Origin: JBCDCB01 sp039182735
Lineage (GTDB): Bacteria; Planctomycetota; Phycisphaerae; Phycisphaerales; UBA1924
DNA length: 41,835 nt
Assembly: GCA_039182735.1 (NCBI GenBank)
Contig: JBCDCB010000031.1
Location: 1 to 41,835, forward strand
Reading direction: 5' to 3'
In this document: positions 8,752-17,749 of the stretch, in pieces
Layout of the letters: each line of letters starts with the position of its first letter
Numbering within the stretch: the stretch's first letter is position 1
Made by a program: the position numbers and the translations under genes
The notes under the pieces: model-generated
Databases searched by the model: none
The model's input: the letters and a program-made list of their open reading frames with translations, nothing else
Told to the model about the DNA's origin: nothing

Positions 8752-8998
8752 GGTCTTCCCTTCGAAGGCGCCCGAACGAAGCCGCGACGGTCCGGGGGCG
8801 CGGGTTCGCGAGTTCGGCGGGACCGCACGGATCCCGCGGGCCATCGGGATTATCGGGCACTTGTGCACAACCTCTTGACAACCGAGGTTTTGGGGTGTGC
8901 TGCGCCGCACGCACCACGGGTCGCGGAGCGGCAAGGTCCGACTTCGAGTTATCGTTTCCCCCGGTTGCGGCGGTGGACGGGTTCTCGGACCCTGACCG

Positions 8999-10198
8999 TC
9001 AAACTCGCAGGGCGTTCCAGCCCGCGGCGACCGCGTCTGGCGGTGGGGCGTCGATGACTTCGCACGATCCCATCCCGACCGGGATGACCAGGCGCAGCTT
9101 GCCGGCGGCGACCTTCTTGTCGTCGTGCATGCGCACAATCAGCGCGTCGGTCTCGGGCAGACTGGCGAGCGGGAAGGCAAGCCCGAGCCCGGCGACGATC
9201 TGTTTCACGCGATCGGCGTGCGCGGCGTCGAGGCGTCCGAGGGACGCGGCGGCGGCGCTGGCCGCGACGAGGCCGTAGAGCACCGCCTCGCCGTGCGTGA
9301 GCGGCGAGTCGTCAGGATTACTCGTCGGGCTGAGTTCTTGCAGCGTCTCGATGGCGTGCGCAAAGGTGTGCCCGAGGTTGAGCAGTGCGCGCCCGCCGCT
9401 GCCCGTGTTGCGCTCGCGTTCGTCGCCCGCGACGACGGCTGCTTTGACGGCGACGTTGCGTCGCACGAGTTCGGCGAGGAGCGGTTCGTCGCACGACATG
9501 AACCGATCGATGTGTTCGGCGGTCCAGTCGAAGAGATCGGGATCGACGGGATCGTTCGTGGGCGTGCGCACACCGGCGGAGAGCATGCCATGCTTGAGAC
9601 ACTCGGCAAGCCCGCTGCGGAGGGTGCGATCGTCGAGCGAGCGGAGCGTGCCGACGTCGGCGAGGACGAGCGCAGGCTGCCAGAACGCGCCGGCCATGTT
9701 CTTGGCGAGACGTTCGTTGCCGGCACCGTCGCGGACGAGCAGGTTGACGCCGGTCTTTCCGCCGACAGAGGCATCGACCATCGAAAGGAGCGTGGTCGGG
9801 CACTGGATGACGGGGACGCCGCGCCGGTAGGCGGCGGCGGCGAAACCCGCGACGTCGCCGACGATCCCACCGCCGAGCGCGACGACGGGGTCGCGCCGTT
9901 CATGGCGTGATGCCGCGAGGTCGTGGAGGAGGCTGCCGACAACATCGAGGGACTTCTCGCGTTCGCTGGCACGCAGTCGGCTGCGTGTGACCGTGTAGCC
10001 GGCGTCGCGGAGCGAGGCGTTCGCCTTCGCGACGGTGTTGTCCGGCAGCCCGTCGTCGATTGCGAGGAAACAGCGGGCGGTCGTCGTGTTGAGCGTGTGC
10101 TGCACGTGCGTGCCCAGGTCGTCGAGCAGACCGCTGGCAACGAGCACGTCGTACGAGCGCTCGGCGAGATCGACGCGGACGAGAGTGTCACTTGTCAT
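8999..10198 (-). CDS. aroB: 3-dehydroquinate synthase
   Basis: A 399-residue enzyme that converts DAHP to 3-dehydroquinate, the second step of the shikimate pathway, using NAD and a divalent metal. The signature glycine-rich NAD site DPVVALGGGIVGDVAGFAAAAYRRGVP is followed by PTTLLSMVDASVGGKTGVN, both hallmarks of AroB. The metal ligands are consistent with ECLKHG, the GHTFAHAIE helix and a later HGEAV. The length is slightly above the usual 350-380 because of a few loop insertions (for example NDPVDPDLFDW). It starts with ATG at 10198, one base set before the Doc toxin stop, so it may be transcribed together with the toxin-antitoxin pair and guaA. Confidence 0.96.
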   Translation of the reverse strand: MTSDTLVRVDLAERSYDVLVASGLLDDLGTHVQHTLNTTTARCFLAIDDGLPDNTVAKANASLRDAGYTVTRSRLRASEREKSLDVVGSLLHDLAASRHERRDPVVALGGGIVGDVAGFAAAAYRRGVPVIQCPTTLLSMVDASVGGKTGVNLLVRDGAGNERLAKNMAGAFWQPALVLADVGTLRSLDDRTLRSGLAECLKHGMLSAGVRTPTNDPVDPDLFDWTAEHIDRFMSCDEPLLAELVRRNVAVKAAVVAGDERERNTGSGGRALLNLGHTFAHAIETLQELSPTSNPDDSPLTHGEAVLYGLVAASAAAASLGRLDAAHADRVKQIVAGLGLAFPLASLPETDALIVRMHDDKKVAAGKLRLVIPVGMGSCEVIDAPPPDAVAAGWNALRV

Positions 10199-10605
10199 GC
10201 CCGTTCACCTCGATGAGTTGTGCAGTTTCGCATCCAAAGCGTCAGTCGCTCTTTGCTCCATGAGCCATCGGCGGTGGACAACACGGCTCGTTCAACTTCT
10301 TGATGCGAAGCACTTATGTGGTAATCGTTGTCGATGAGGAACGCGATCGAGGCCGCGAGTCCGGCGCGTTTGTTGCCATCGACGAACGGGTGATTGCGAC
10401 ACAGGTGATACAGGTACGCGGCGGCCATGGAAGGGATATCATCGTGCGTGTATTGACCTGCGATTTGTTGCGTGGGTTGTGCGAGCGCAGATTCGAGCAG
10501 CCCGCGGTCGCGGATCCCCGGGTCACCGCCCTGATCGGCGATTGCGATTCGGTGGAGACGCAGCACATCGTCAACGGAAAGAAACCGGGGCGACGAACCG
10601 GTCAC
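10195..10605 (-). CDS. doc: Doc-family toxin (death on curing, Fic fold)
   Basis: A 136-residue Fic/Doc protein. The catalytic loop reads HPFVDGNKRAGL, which matches the Doc/Fic motif HPFxxGNKR. The N-terminus FLSVDDVLRLHRIAI and the segment RDRGLLESALAQP are also typical of Doc. Characterised Doc toxins phosphorylate elongation factor Tu and stop translation; whether this one does so is inferred from family. It overlaps its upstream antitoxin by 4 bases (10602-10605) and its stop overlaps the aroB start by 4 bases, so it forms a tightly packed cassette inserted between housekeeping genes. Confidence 0.92.
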   Translation of the reverse strand: MTGSSPRFLSVDDVLRLHRIAIADQGGDPGIRDRGLLESALAQPTQQIAGQYTHDDIPSMAAAYLYHLCRNHPFVDGNKRAGLAASIAFLIDNDYHISASHQEVERAVLSTADGSWSKERLTLWMRNCTTHRGERA

Positions 10606-10817
10606 TCGGCGAGCTTCCGCATCGTCGAGCCGAACTTGCCGAACACCTCTTCGACATGCTCATCGAGACGCTCGGCATCTACGTCATGAGCCTGGCGCAT
10701 CATCAGGAACTCCAAGTACGCGGCGAGCGAGAGATTCAATCGCATCGCTTCACGCTCGAAACGAGCTCGCACGTTGGCGTCGAGTCCGTCGATCTGGAGT
10801 GAAGAGCGCTGGATCAT
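10602..10817 (-). CDS. Putative ribbon-helix-helix antitoxin paired with Doc
   Basis: A 71-residue protein beginning MIQRSSLQIDGLD (ATG at 10817). The order of a short beta strand (SSLQIDGLD), a helix (ANVRARFEREAMRLN) and a second helix after a turn (LSLAAYLEFLMMRQ) is the ribbon-helix-helix DNA-binding layout; the C-terminal half is charged and would clamp the toxin. It is not an obvious Phd protein, which is the classical Doc partner. The 4-base overlap with doc and the antitoxin-first order support the pairing. It starts 32 bases after the guaA stop codon. Confidence 0.8.
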   Translation of the reverse strand: MIQRSSLQIDGLDANVRARFEREAMRLNLSLAAYLEFLMMRQAHDVDAERLDEHVEEVFGKFGSTMRKLAE

Positions 10818-10849
10818 CGTGGGATTATCGACCAAAGCGGGGTGGCCGG

Positions 10850-12436
<1,587 letters not shown>

Positions 12437-12496
12437 GTCGGGTTGTACTGCGCGGGGTGCGCGTCCGGCAAGGGGGCGACGCGGTAGGATCCGCCC

Positions 12497-12856
12497 ATGC
12501 GCACGAATCTCACCATCGCGATCGGGTTGCTGGGTGCGGCGGGCGCGGGCGCCTGCTCGCTGCCGCCGGAAGAGGCGGGGTTCGATTCCCCGAGCCCGGC
12601 GGAGCGGATGCTCGCGGCGGCGGCGGCGGCGGAGCAGCGTGATGAGGCCTCGGTCCCGCAGCTCGTCGAGATGCTCGACAGCCGCGACCCGGCGGTGCGG
12701 ATGGTGGCGCAGGAATCGCTCTACCGGATCACCGGGACGACTCTGGGATATCGGTATCAGGATCCTGAGCGGGATCGGGTGGCGGCGATCGCGCGCTGGG
12801 AGGCCCGAGTCCGGGAGAATCTGCCGGCGGGTGCGGGGGATCGCCCGAACCCCTAG
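12497..12856 (+). CDS. Small HEAT-repeat lipoprotein, function unknown
   Basis: A 119-residue exported protein. The N-terminus MRTNLTIAIGLLGAAGAGACS carries a hydrophobic core and a lipobox-like AGAC, so a lipid anchor on Cys20 is likely. The mature part has one HEAT-like helical pair (SVPQLVEMLDSRDPAVRMVAQESLYRITG) and a tail GYRYQDPERDRVAAIARWEARV. HEAT fragments of this kind usually serve protein binding; no partner can be named. It is divergent from guaA with 60 bases between the starts and lies 95 bases before the RsbW-like gene. Confidence 0.75.
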   Translation: MRTNLTIAIGLLGAAGAGACSLPPEEAGFDSPSPAERMLAAAAAAEQRDEASVPQLVEMLDSRDPAVRMVAQESLYRITGTTLGYRYQDPERDRVAAIARWEARVRENLPAGAGDRPNP

Positions 12857-12951
12857 GATCCGCGACCGGTCCGGGGAAACCCTCACGCTGGAACGGGCCC
12901 CGGGTCGATCTTTGGTGCGTGAGCACGATCATTCGCGAGCGTTCAGGTGTG

Positions 12952-13458
12952 ATGCCGAGCCAGTCCCTCAAGCCAGCCGATCTCGCCACGATGAGCGTCC
13001 CGTCGGACGACAGCGCCCATGTGACGGTCGAGTTGCTGAGCCAGCCGAGGTACCTCAGCGGAGCGCGGGACCTGGTGTCGTCGATCGCCAAGCGGGTCGG
13101 GTTCGACGACAAGACCTGCGGGCAGATGGCGCTCGCGGTAGACGAGGCGCTGTGCAACGTGATCCGTCACGGGTACGAGCAGCGGTCGGACGGTCGGATC
13201 TGGATCCGCCTGTGGCCCATCCCGGGGGACAACGGGACGCCCGCCGGTCTGACGGTCGTGATCGACGACGAGGCGAAGCAGGTGGACCCGGAGAAGATCA
13301 AGGGCCGCGACCTCGAGGATGTGAAGCCGGGCGGGCTGGGTGTGTACATCATCAAGCAGGTGATGGACCGGACGGAGTACCAGCGTCGGCAGGGCGACGG
13401 GATGCGCCTTATTCTTTCGAAACTGCTTGGCGGCGAGGAGTCGCAGATCCGAGACTGA
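12952..13458 (+). CDS. RsbW/SpoIIAB-like anti-sigma serine kinase (HATPase_c)
   Basis: A 168-residue GHKL ATPase of the kind that binds a sigma factor or another target and phosphorylates a STAS antagonist. The N box reads ALAVDEALCNVIRHGY with Glu and Asn in place; the G1 box is VVIDDEAKQVDP, where the usual Gly after Asp is Ala; the G2 box is GGLGVYIIKQVMD. ATG at 12952 is preferred (AGGTG close upstream); GTG at 12919 would add 11 residues. The STAS gene follows after 4 bases, which is the standard partner-switch arrangement. A GAF-SpoIIE phosphatase encoded at 17750 could reverse the phosphorylation. The output sigma factor is not evident nearby. Confidence 0.88.
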   Translation: MPSQSLKPADLATMSVPSDDSAHVTVELLSQPRYLSGARDLVSSIAKRVGFDDKTCGQMALAVDEALCNVIRHGYEQRSDGRIWIRLWPIPGDNGTPAGLTVVIDDEAKQVDPEKIKGRDLEDVKPGGLGVYIIKQVMDRTEYQRRQGDGMRLILSKLLGGEESQIRD

Positions 13459-13462
13459 ACCT

Positions 13463-13792
13463 ATGGACGTTCACGTCGAACAGAGCGAAACGTACGTGCT
13501 GCTCCGCCCGGTCGGGGATGTTGATCTGAGCACCTCGCGCGAGCTGCAGGTGTCGATCAAGGACCTCATGCGTGCGAAGCCGTCGCGCGTGGTGGTCGAT
13601 CTGTGCGAGGTGCCGTATATGGATTCGTCGGGCGTGGCGACGCTCGTCGAGGGGATGCAGATCGCGCGCAAGCAGTCCACCGACCTCGTGCTGGCGGGGA
13701 TGCAGGACAAGGTGCGTTCGATCTTCGAGATCGCGCGTCTGGACCGTGTCTTCCGCATCGTGGACACGGTGGACGAGGTCTCGGCGGGCTGA
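13463..13792 (+). CDS. STAS-domain anti-anti-sigma factor
   Basis: A 109-residue single STAS domain. It starts MDVHVEQSETYVLLRPVGDVDLSTS and carries the phosphorylation loop VPYMDSSGVATLVEG, where one Ser of the SS pair is the usual target of an RsbW-type kinase. The unphosphorylated form would free the kinase's partner. The ATG at 13463 stands 4 bases after the kinase stop; an upstream start would overlap the kinase by more than 30 bases. The MlaE gene starts 29 bases later, so a second possible role is that of MlaB, the STAS subunit of the Mla lipid transporter. The tight link to RsbW favours partner switching. Confidence 0.9.
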   Translation: MDVHVEQSETYVLLRPVGDVDLSTSRELQVSIKDLMRAKPSRVVVDLCEVPYMDSSGVATLVEGMQIARKQSTDLVLAGMQDKVRSIFEIARLDRVFRIVDTVDEVSAG

Positions 13793-13821
13793 GCCGCCTC
13801 GATCCGCGGTAGACTGCGCGG

Positions 13822-14661
13822 ATGCCCAGCGAAGGTGAACAAGACGGCGCGCCGAGAGGGCTGCGCACGGTCGCGTCGATCGGTGAACGAGCGATCGAGA
13901 ACGTGGCGCACGTCGGCGCGGTGTGGTGGCTGCTGTGGGATACGTTCTCGTGGGTTGTGCGTGCGCTCTTCGATCGCAAGGTGCGCGTCGGACGCGTCGC
14001 GATCATCGCGCAGCTCGTGCGGATCGGCGTGAAGTCGATCTTCATCGTGTCGCTGGTGTCGTCGGCGATCGGCGTGATCTTGGCGCTCAACATGGCGCCG
14101 CCGCTCGAGACGCTCGGGCAGGTCGAGCGGGTGCCCAACATCGTGGCCGTCGCGGTGCTGCGTGAGCTCGGCCCGCTGATCGCGGCGATCGTGATGGTGG
14201 GGTTTGCCGGCGCGGCGATCGCCGCGGAGATCGGCACGATGGTTGTGGGCGAAGAGATCGAGGCGCTCGAGGCGCACGCGCTGAATCCGGTGCGGTTCCT
14301 CGTCGTGCCGCGCGTGATCGCGACGATCATCTCGCTGCTGTGCCTGGCGACGATCGCGGACGCGGTGGCGATCGGGTCGGCGGCGATGCTGAGCAAGCTG
14401 GTGCTCGAGATCCCGTACGAGACATACTTCGCGAACACGATTGCGCAGGTGGACCCGCGTGACTTCCTGACGGGCATCTTCAAGGCGGGCGTCTTCGGGC
14501 TGCTGATCGGGCTGATCGCGTGCCGCAACGGTCTGAGCGTGACCGGGGGCGCGGCGGGGGTCGGCAACGCGACGACGTCCACCGTTGTCGAATCGGTCGT
14601 CGCGGTCGTGGTCGCGGACCTGCTCTTCACGTCGATCTTTTACGCGCTGGGGATCGTCTAG
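13822..14661 (+). CDS. mlaE: MlaE-family lipid ABC transporter permease
   Basis: A 279-residue inner-membrane permease of the MlaE/YrbE family that moves phospholipids between inner and outer membranes. Core features are LNMAPPLETLGQVERVPNIVAVAVLRELGPLIAAIVMVGFAGAAIAAEIGTM (reported here only as a landmark between about residues 90 and 145) and the coupling segment EEIEALEAHALNPVRFLVVPR. The tail GLSVTGGAAGVGNATTSTVVESVVAV is also typical. MlaF (ATPase) and MlaD (MCE) genes usually sit next door; neither is present, since the next gene lies on the other strand and overlaps the last 4 bases. The permease would need subunits encoded elsewhere. Confidence 0.9.
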   Translation: MPSEGEQDGAPRGLRTVASIGERAIENVAHVGAVWWLLWDTFSWVVRALFDRKVRVGRVAIIAQLVRIGVKSIFIVSLVSSAIGVILALNMAPPLETLGQVERVPNIVAVAVLRELGPLIAAIVMVGFAGAAIAAEIGTMVVGEEIEALEAHALNPVRFLVVPRVIATIISLLCLATIADAVAIGSAAMLSKLVLEIPYETYFANTIAQVDPRDFLTGIFKAGVFGLLIGLIACRNGLSVTGGAAGVGNATTSTVVESVVAVVVADLLFTSIFYALGIV

Positions 14662-15638
14662 CGGCGGAACCCGACGGGCTGCTCGATGAGCCCGTAGACC
14701 TCGCGGAGCGCGGTCATCCCGATGAACCCGACGAGCGCGAGCACGCCCATGGTGGTGGCTTCGTCCCACGCGCCGACGGCGGCGAGCCAGACGACGCCGT
14801 ACAGGCTGAGCCACCACGCGCCGTAGCGTTCGAGCTTGGCGGCGGCCTTGGCGCCGGAACCGGCGCGCCGGATCTTCTGCCAGGCGAAGACAACGAAGAG
14901 CGCCGCGAGCGTGAGCGCGCCGAGCCCAGCCTGCAGCGGGACCCAGTCGGGCCAGAGCGACCCGGTGCGGTGCGTGCCGATCGCGAGGAGCACGGCGCAC
15001 CAGAACCCCCATCCGACGGCGGCACCGGCGCGCGCCGAGAGCGCGAGCTGCGGGCGTTTGTTCGCGAGCAGGTGCGAGGCACCGCCGACGAGCAGCGCGT
15101 GCGTCATCACGAGGAAGACGGGCCAGACGAAGGCGAGGTAGACGTTGGGCGCGACCATGTGCGCGCCGTAGATCAGGCTCAGGAGCACCAGCCCGAAGGA
15201 GGGGAAGAAGCGGGCGACGACGGTGTAAAAGAGGATCGAGCCGGCGACGAGGAGCGTCAGCAGCACACACGGCATGCCGAGGGTCGTGGCGCCGACGAGC
15301 CCGGCGAGGAGCGCGGTGACGGCGATGACGACGCCGGCATCGGGGCTGATCGCGCCGCGGACCAGCGGGCGGTCGGGGTGGAGGGAGCGATCGCGTCGAT
15401 GGTCGAGGGTGTCGTTGAGGGCCATGGCGAAGGCGTAGAGCCCGATGCCGAGCAGCGCACCCCCCGAGAGCAGAAGCCAGAGGGGGCGGTCGGAGAAGGG
15501 TGGCATGTCGGAGGCGGGCTCACGAGCGACGGCTGAACTCCAGAGGATCGCGAACCAGACGTTGCCGACGGCCGCGAACGCCGACGTGACGCGCGTGAGA
15601 TGGAGCACCGGTGAGAGTCGCGCCAGCGCGGAAGCCAT
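14658..15638 (-). CDS. UbiA-family prenyltransferase-like membrane protein
   Basis: A 326-residue protein with about eight or nine hydrophobic helices. The first Asp-rich motif is clear, NDTLDHRRDRSLHPDRPL, which binds the prenyl diphosphate through Mg2+. The second Asp-rich motif expected in UbiA enzymes is not seen; the equivalent loop reads GGASHLLANKRPQL. It may therefore be a divergent transferase of the EboC kind or one with a different acceptor. The start MASALARLSPVLHLTRVTSAF places the first membrane helix correctly. It converges with mlaE with a 4-base overlap at the stops and is divergent from ribH. No quinone or carotenoid genes are beside it, so the pathway is unknown. Confidence 0.85.
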   Translation of the reverse strand: MASALARLSPVLHLTRVTSAFAAVGNVWFAILWSSAVAREPASDMPPFSDRPLWLLLSGGALLGIGLYAFAMALNDTLDHRRDRSLHPDRPLVRGAISPDAGVVIAVTALLAGLVGATTLGMPCVLLTLLVAGSILFYTVVARFFPSFGLVLLSLIYGAHMVAPNVYLAFVWPVFLVMTHALLVGGASHLLANKRPQLALSARAGAAVGWGFWCAVLLAIGTHRTGSLWPDWVPLQAGLGALTLAALFVVFAWQKIRRAGSGAKAAAKLERYGAWWLSLYGVVWLAAVGAWDEATTMGVLALVGFIGMTALREVYGLIEQPVGFRR

Positions 15639-15681
15639 GCCGCCATGCTACCGGGGCGGCGTGGGTTCTATAGTCCGGGCC

Positions 15682-16188
15682 ATGCCCGAGCCGCCCCGAA
15701 CCGTGACCCGACTCTCGCCCCCCGAGCCCGCGCGTGCCGTGCGCGTGTGCCTCGTGGTGAGCGCGTACAACGAGTGGATCACGTCGAGGCTGCGCGACGG
15801 CGCGGTCGAGGCGTTCGAGCGACGCGCGCCGAGGGGGTCGAAGCTGGTCGAGGTGGGGGTGCCCGGCGCGTTCGAGCTGCCGGCGGCTTCGGCGGCGTTC
15901 GCGGAACGGCGCGCGCGATCGACCGACGCCGCGGTCGTCGCGATCGGGTGCGTGATCCGCGGCGAGACCACGCACGACCAGCACATCAACACGAGCGTGG
16001 CGACAGCGCTCAGTGCGATTACGGTGCGCACCGGTGTGCCGGTGGCGTTCGGGGTGATCACGGCGAACGACGCGGAACAGGCCGAGGCCCGGGCGGGCGG
16101 CGCCGTCGGGAACAAGGGCGCCGAGGCGATGGAGGCGGCGCTGGACACGATCGGCGCGCTGCGCGCGATCGATGCGAGGGAGCGCTGA
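15682..16188 (+). CDS. ribH: 6,7-dimethyl-8-ribityllumazine synthase
   Basis: A 168-residue enzyme catalysing the penultimate step of riboflavin synthesis, joining the ribityl-pyrimidinedione and the butanone phosphate. Family landmarks are VVSAYNEWITSRLRDGAVEAF, VPGAFELPAA, the catalytic stretch GCVIRGETTHDQHI with its His, and GVITANDAEQAEARAG followed by NKGAEAMEAAL. The ATG at 15682 gives a short extension before the first strand. It begins a run ribH-nusB-ftsY with spacings of only 1-2 bases; ribH-nusB is a widely conserved pair. No other rib genes are in the window. Confidence 0.95.
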   Translation: MPEPPRTVTRLSPPEPARAVRVCLVVSAYNEWITSRLRDGAVEAFERRAPRGSKLVEVGVPGAFELPAASAAFAERRARSTDAAVVAIGCVIRGETTHDQHINTSVATALSAITVRTGVPVAFGVITANDAEQAEARAGGAVGNKGAEAMEAALDTIGALRAIDARER

Positions 16189-16189
16189 G

Positions 16190-16681
16190 GTGGCGACGGC
16201 ACGGGATATCCGCACGCTCGCGCTGCTCGCGCTCTTCCAGCTCGATCAGCGGGGCGAAGACGACGTTCCTACGATCACGCAGTGGCTGCTCGACGCGGCG
16301 CGCGCGGACCTTGACGATGATGACGCGGAAGAGGAACGTTCCCTTCGGCTCTCGAAGCGCGTGGACGACGGCGCGATCGACGCGGCGATGGAACTGGCGC
16401 GCGCGGCGTACTCGGCGCGGGCGGGCGCCGATGACGAAGTGCGCCGGCTCGCGCCCGCGTGGCCAACGCACCGCCAGCCGGCGGTCGATCGCTGCATCCT
16501 GAGGCTCGCGCACGCCGAGATCGTCAGCGGCGATGCGCCCGCGAAAGTCGTGATCAACGAGTGGATCGAGATCGCCAAGCGCTACTCGACGGACAAGTCG
16601 TCGGCGTTTGTCAACGGCGTGCTCGACAAGATTATGCGTGCGCACGCGCCGGCGACGACGCAGCCGAGCGGGGAGGGCTGA
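16190..16681 (+). CDS. nusB: Transcription antitermination factor NusB
   Basis: A 163-residue all-helical RNA-binding protein that with NusE binds boxA in rRNA leaders. It begins TARDIRTLALLALFQLDQRG, the NusB N-terminal helix, and ends with the conserved VVINEWIEIAKRYSTDKSSAFVNGVLDKI. The GTG at 16190 is preferred because GAGGGAG stands 8 bases upstream and the N-terminus then matches the family; an ATG at 16172 overlapping ribH would add six residues. An acidic insert (LDDDDAEEER) lengthens the loop after helix 2. Second gene of the ribH-nusB-ftsY run. Confidence 0.94.
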   Translation: MATARDIRTLALLALFQLDQRGEDDVPTITQWLLDAARADLDDDDAEEERSLRLSKRVDDGAIDAAMELARAAYSARAGADDEVRRLAPAWPTHRQPAVDRCILRLAHAEIVSGDAPAKVVINEWIEIAKRYSTDKSSAFVNGVLDKIMRAHAPATTQPSGEG

Positions 16682-16683
16682 GC

Positions 16684-17619
16684 GTGGCGCTGCTGCGATC
16701 CGTCGTCAAGAAGTTCCGCTCGGGGCTCGAGAAGACTCGGCAGGCGCTGGTCGATCCGATCGTCGGCCTCGTGCGCGGGCGCACGCTCGACGATGCGCTG
16801 ATCCGCGAGATCGAACGTGCGCTCATCCAGGCGGACGTCGGCGTGCCCGCGACGCGCGATCTCGTCGAGGGTCTTCGCGCGGCGTACAAGTCGAAAGAGA
16901 TCGAACGCGGGGAGGATGTCGTGCCGTTCCTGCGCGCACGGCTCGCGTCGATGTGGCCCGAGCAGGATCGATCGCTGAATCTCTCCGCGCCGGCGGGGAC
17001 GCCGAGCGTGATTCTCGTTGCGGGCGTGAACGGCGCGGGGAAGACGACGTCGATCGCGAAGCTCGCGCAGCGGCTGAAGGACGAAGGGCGCAGCGTGATG
17101 TTGTGCGCCGGCGACACGTTTCGGGCGGGCGCGGTTCGTCAGCTGGAGGTGTGGTCGGAGCGACTGGGCGTGCCGCTGATCAAAGGGCAGCAGGGGGGCG
17201 ATCCGGCGGCGGTGGTGTTCGACGGGTGCGACGCGGCGATGGCGCGCGGGGTGGACGTGCTGATCGTCGACACCGCGGGGCGTTTACAGACGCAGCGCCC
17301 GCTGATGGACGAACTGGCGAAGATCCGCAACGTGGTCGCGAAGCGGATCGAGGGGGCACCGCACGAGACGCTGCTGGTCCTCGACGCGACGACTGGGCAG
17401 AACGCGGTCCGCCAGGCGGAGGCGTTCGGCGAGGCGATCGAGCCGACGGGCATCGTCCTTTCAAAGCTCGACGGCACGGCGCGGGGCGGCGTGGTCATCG
17501 CGGTGCAGCGTGCGGCTTCGATCCCCGTCAAACTCGTCGGGGTCGGCGAGTCGATCGGTGATCTCGAGGCGTTCGACCCGGACGCGTTCGTGGCGGCGTT
17601 GTTCGACACGGGCGAGTGA
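16684..17619 (+). CDS. ftsY: Signal recognition particle receptor FtsY
   Basis: A 311-residue SRP GTPase that docks ribosome-SRP complexes at the membrane. The NG domain is complete: N helices (SVVKKFRSGLEKTRQAL), G1 GVNGAGKTTS, the insertion-box motif DTFRAGAVRQLE, G3 VDTAGRLQ, G4-type LSKLDGTARGG and the closing GVGESIGDLEAFDPDAFV. TGQNAVRQAEAFGEA confirms FtsY/Ffh. There is no long acidic A domain, as in other short FtsY proteins. It starts with GTG at 16684, behind GGGGAGGG and 2 bases after the nusB stop. Confidence 0.96.
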   Translation: MALLRSVVKKFRSGLEKTRQALVDPIVGLVRGRTLDDALIREIERALIQADVGVPATRDLVEGLRAAYKSKEIERGEDVVPFLRARLASMWPEQDRSLNLSAPAGTPSVILVAGVNGAGKTTSIAKLAQRLKDEGRSVMLCAGDTFRAGAVRQLEVWSERLGVPLIKGQQGGDPAAVVFDGCDAAMARGVDVLIVDTAGRLQTQRPLMDELAKIRNVVAKRIEGAPHETLLVLDATTGQNAVRQAEAFGEAIEPTGIVLSKLDGTARGGVVIAVQRAASIPVKLVGVGESIGDLEAFDPDAFVAALFDTGE

Positions 17620-17647
17620 ACGGGATCGGGCGGTCCGCTCGACGCAT

Positions 17648-17675
17648 TTGGAAGTTGGCAATCTAACCGTACACT
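17648..17675 (+). promoter_or_regulatory. Possible sigma70-type promoter of the GAF-SpoIIE gene
   Basis: TTGGAA (17648-17653) and TACACT (17670-17675) are separated by 16 bases, in the gap between ftsY and the phosphatase gene. Transcription would start near 17682, giving a leader of about 68 bases. Only the sequence match supports it. Confidence 0.35.
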
Positions 17676-17749
17676 GGAGTTGGGCGTGATCGTCGCCGGA
17701 GCGCGCGGTCTGCCGTACGCCCCCCGTGCATCGATCGCGGAGGCGTGTG

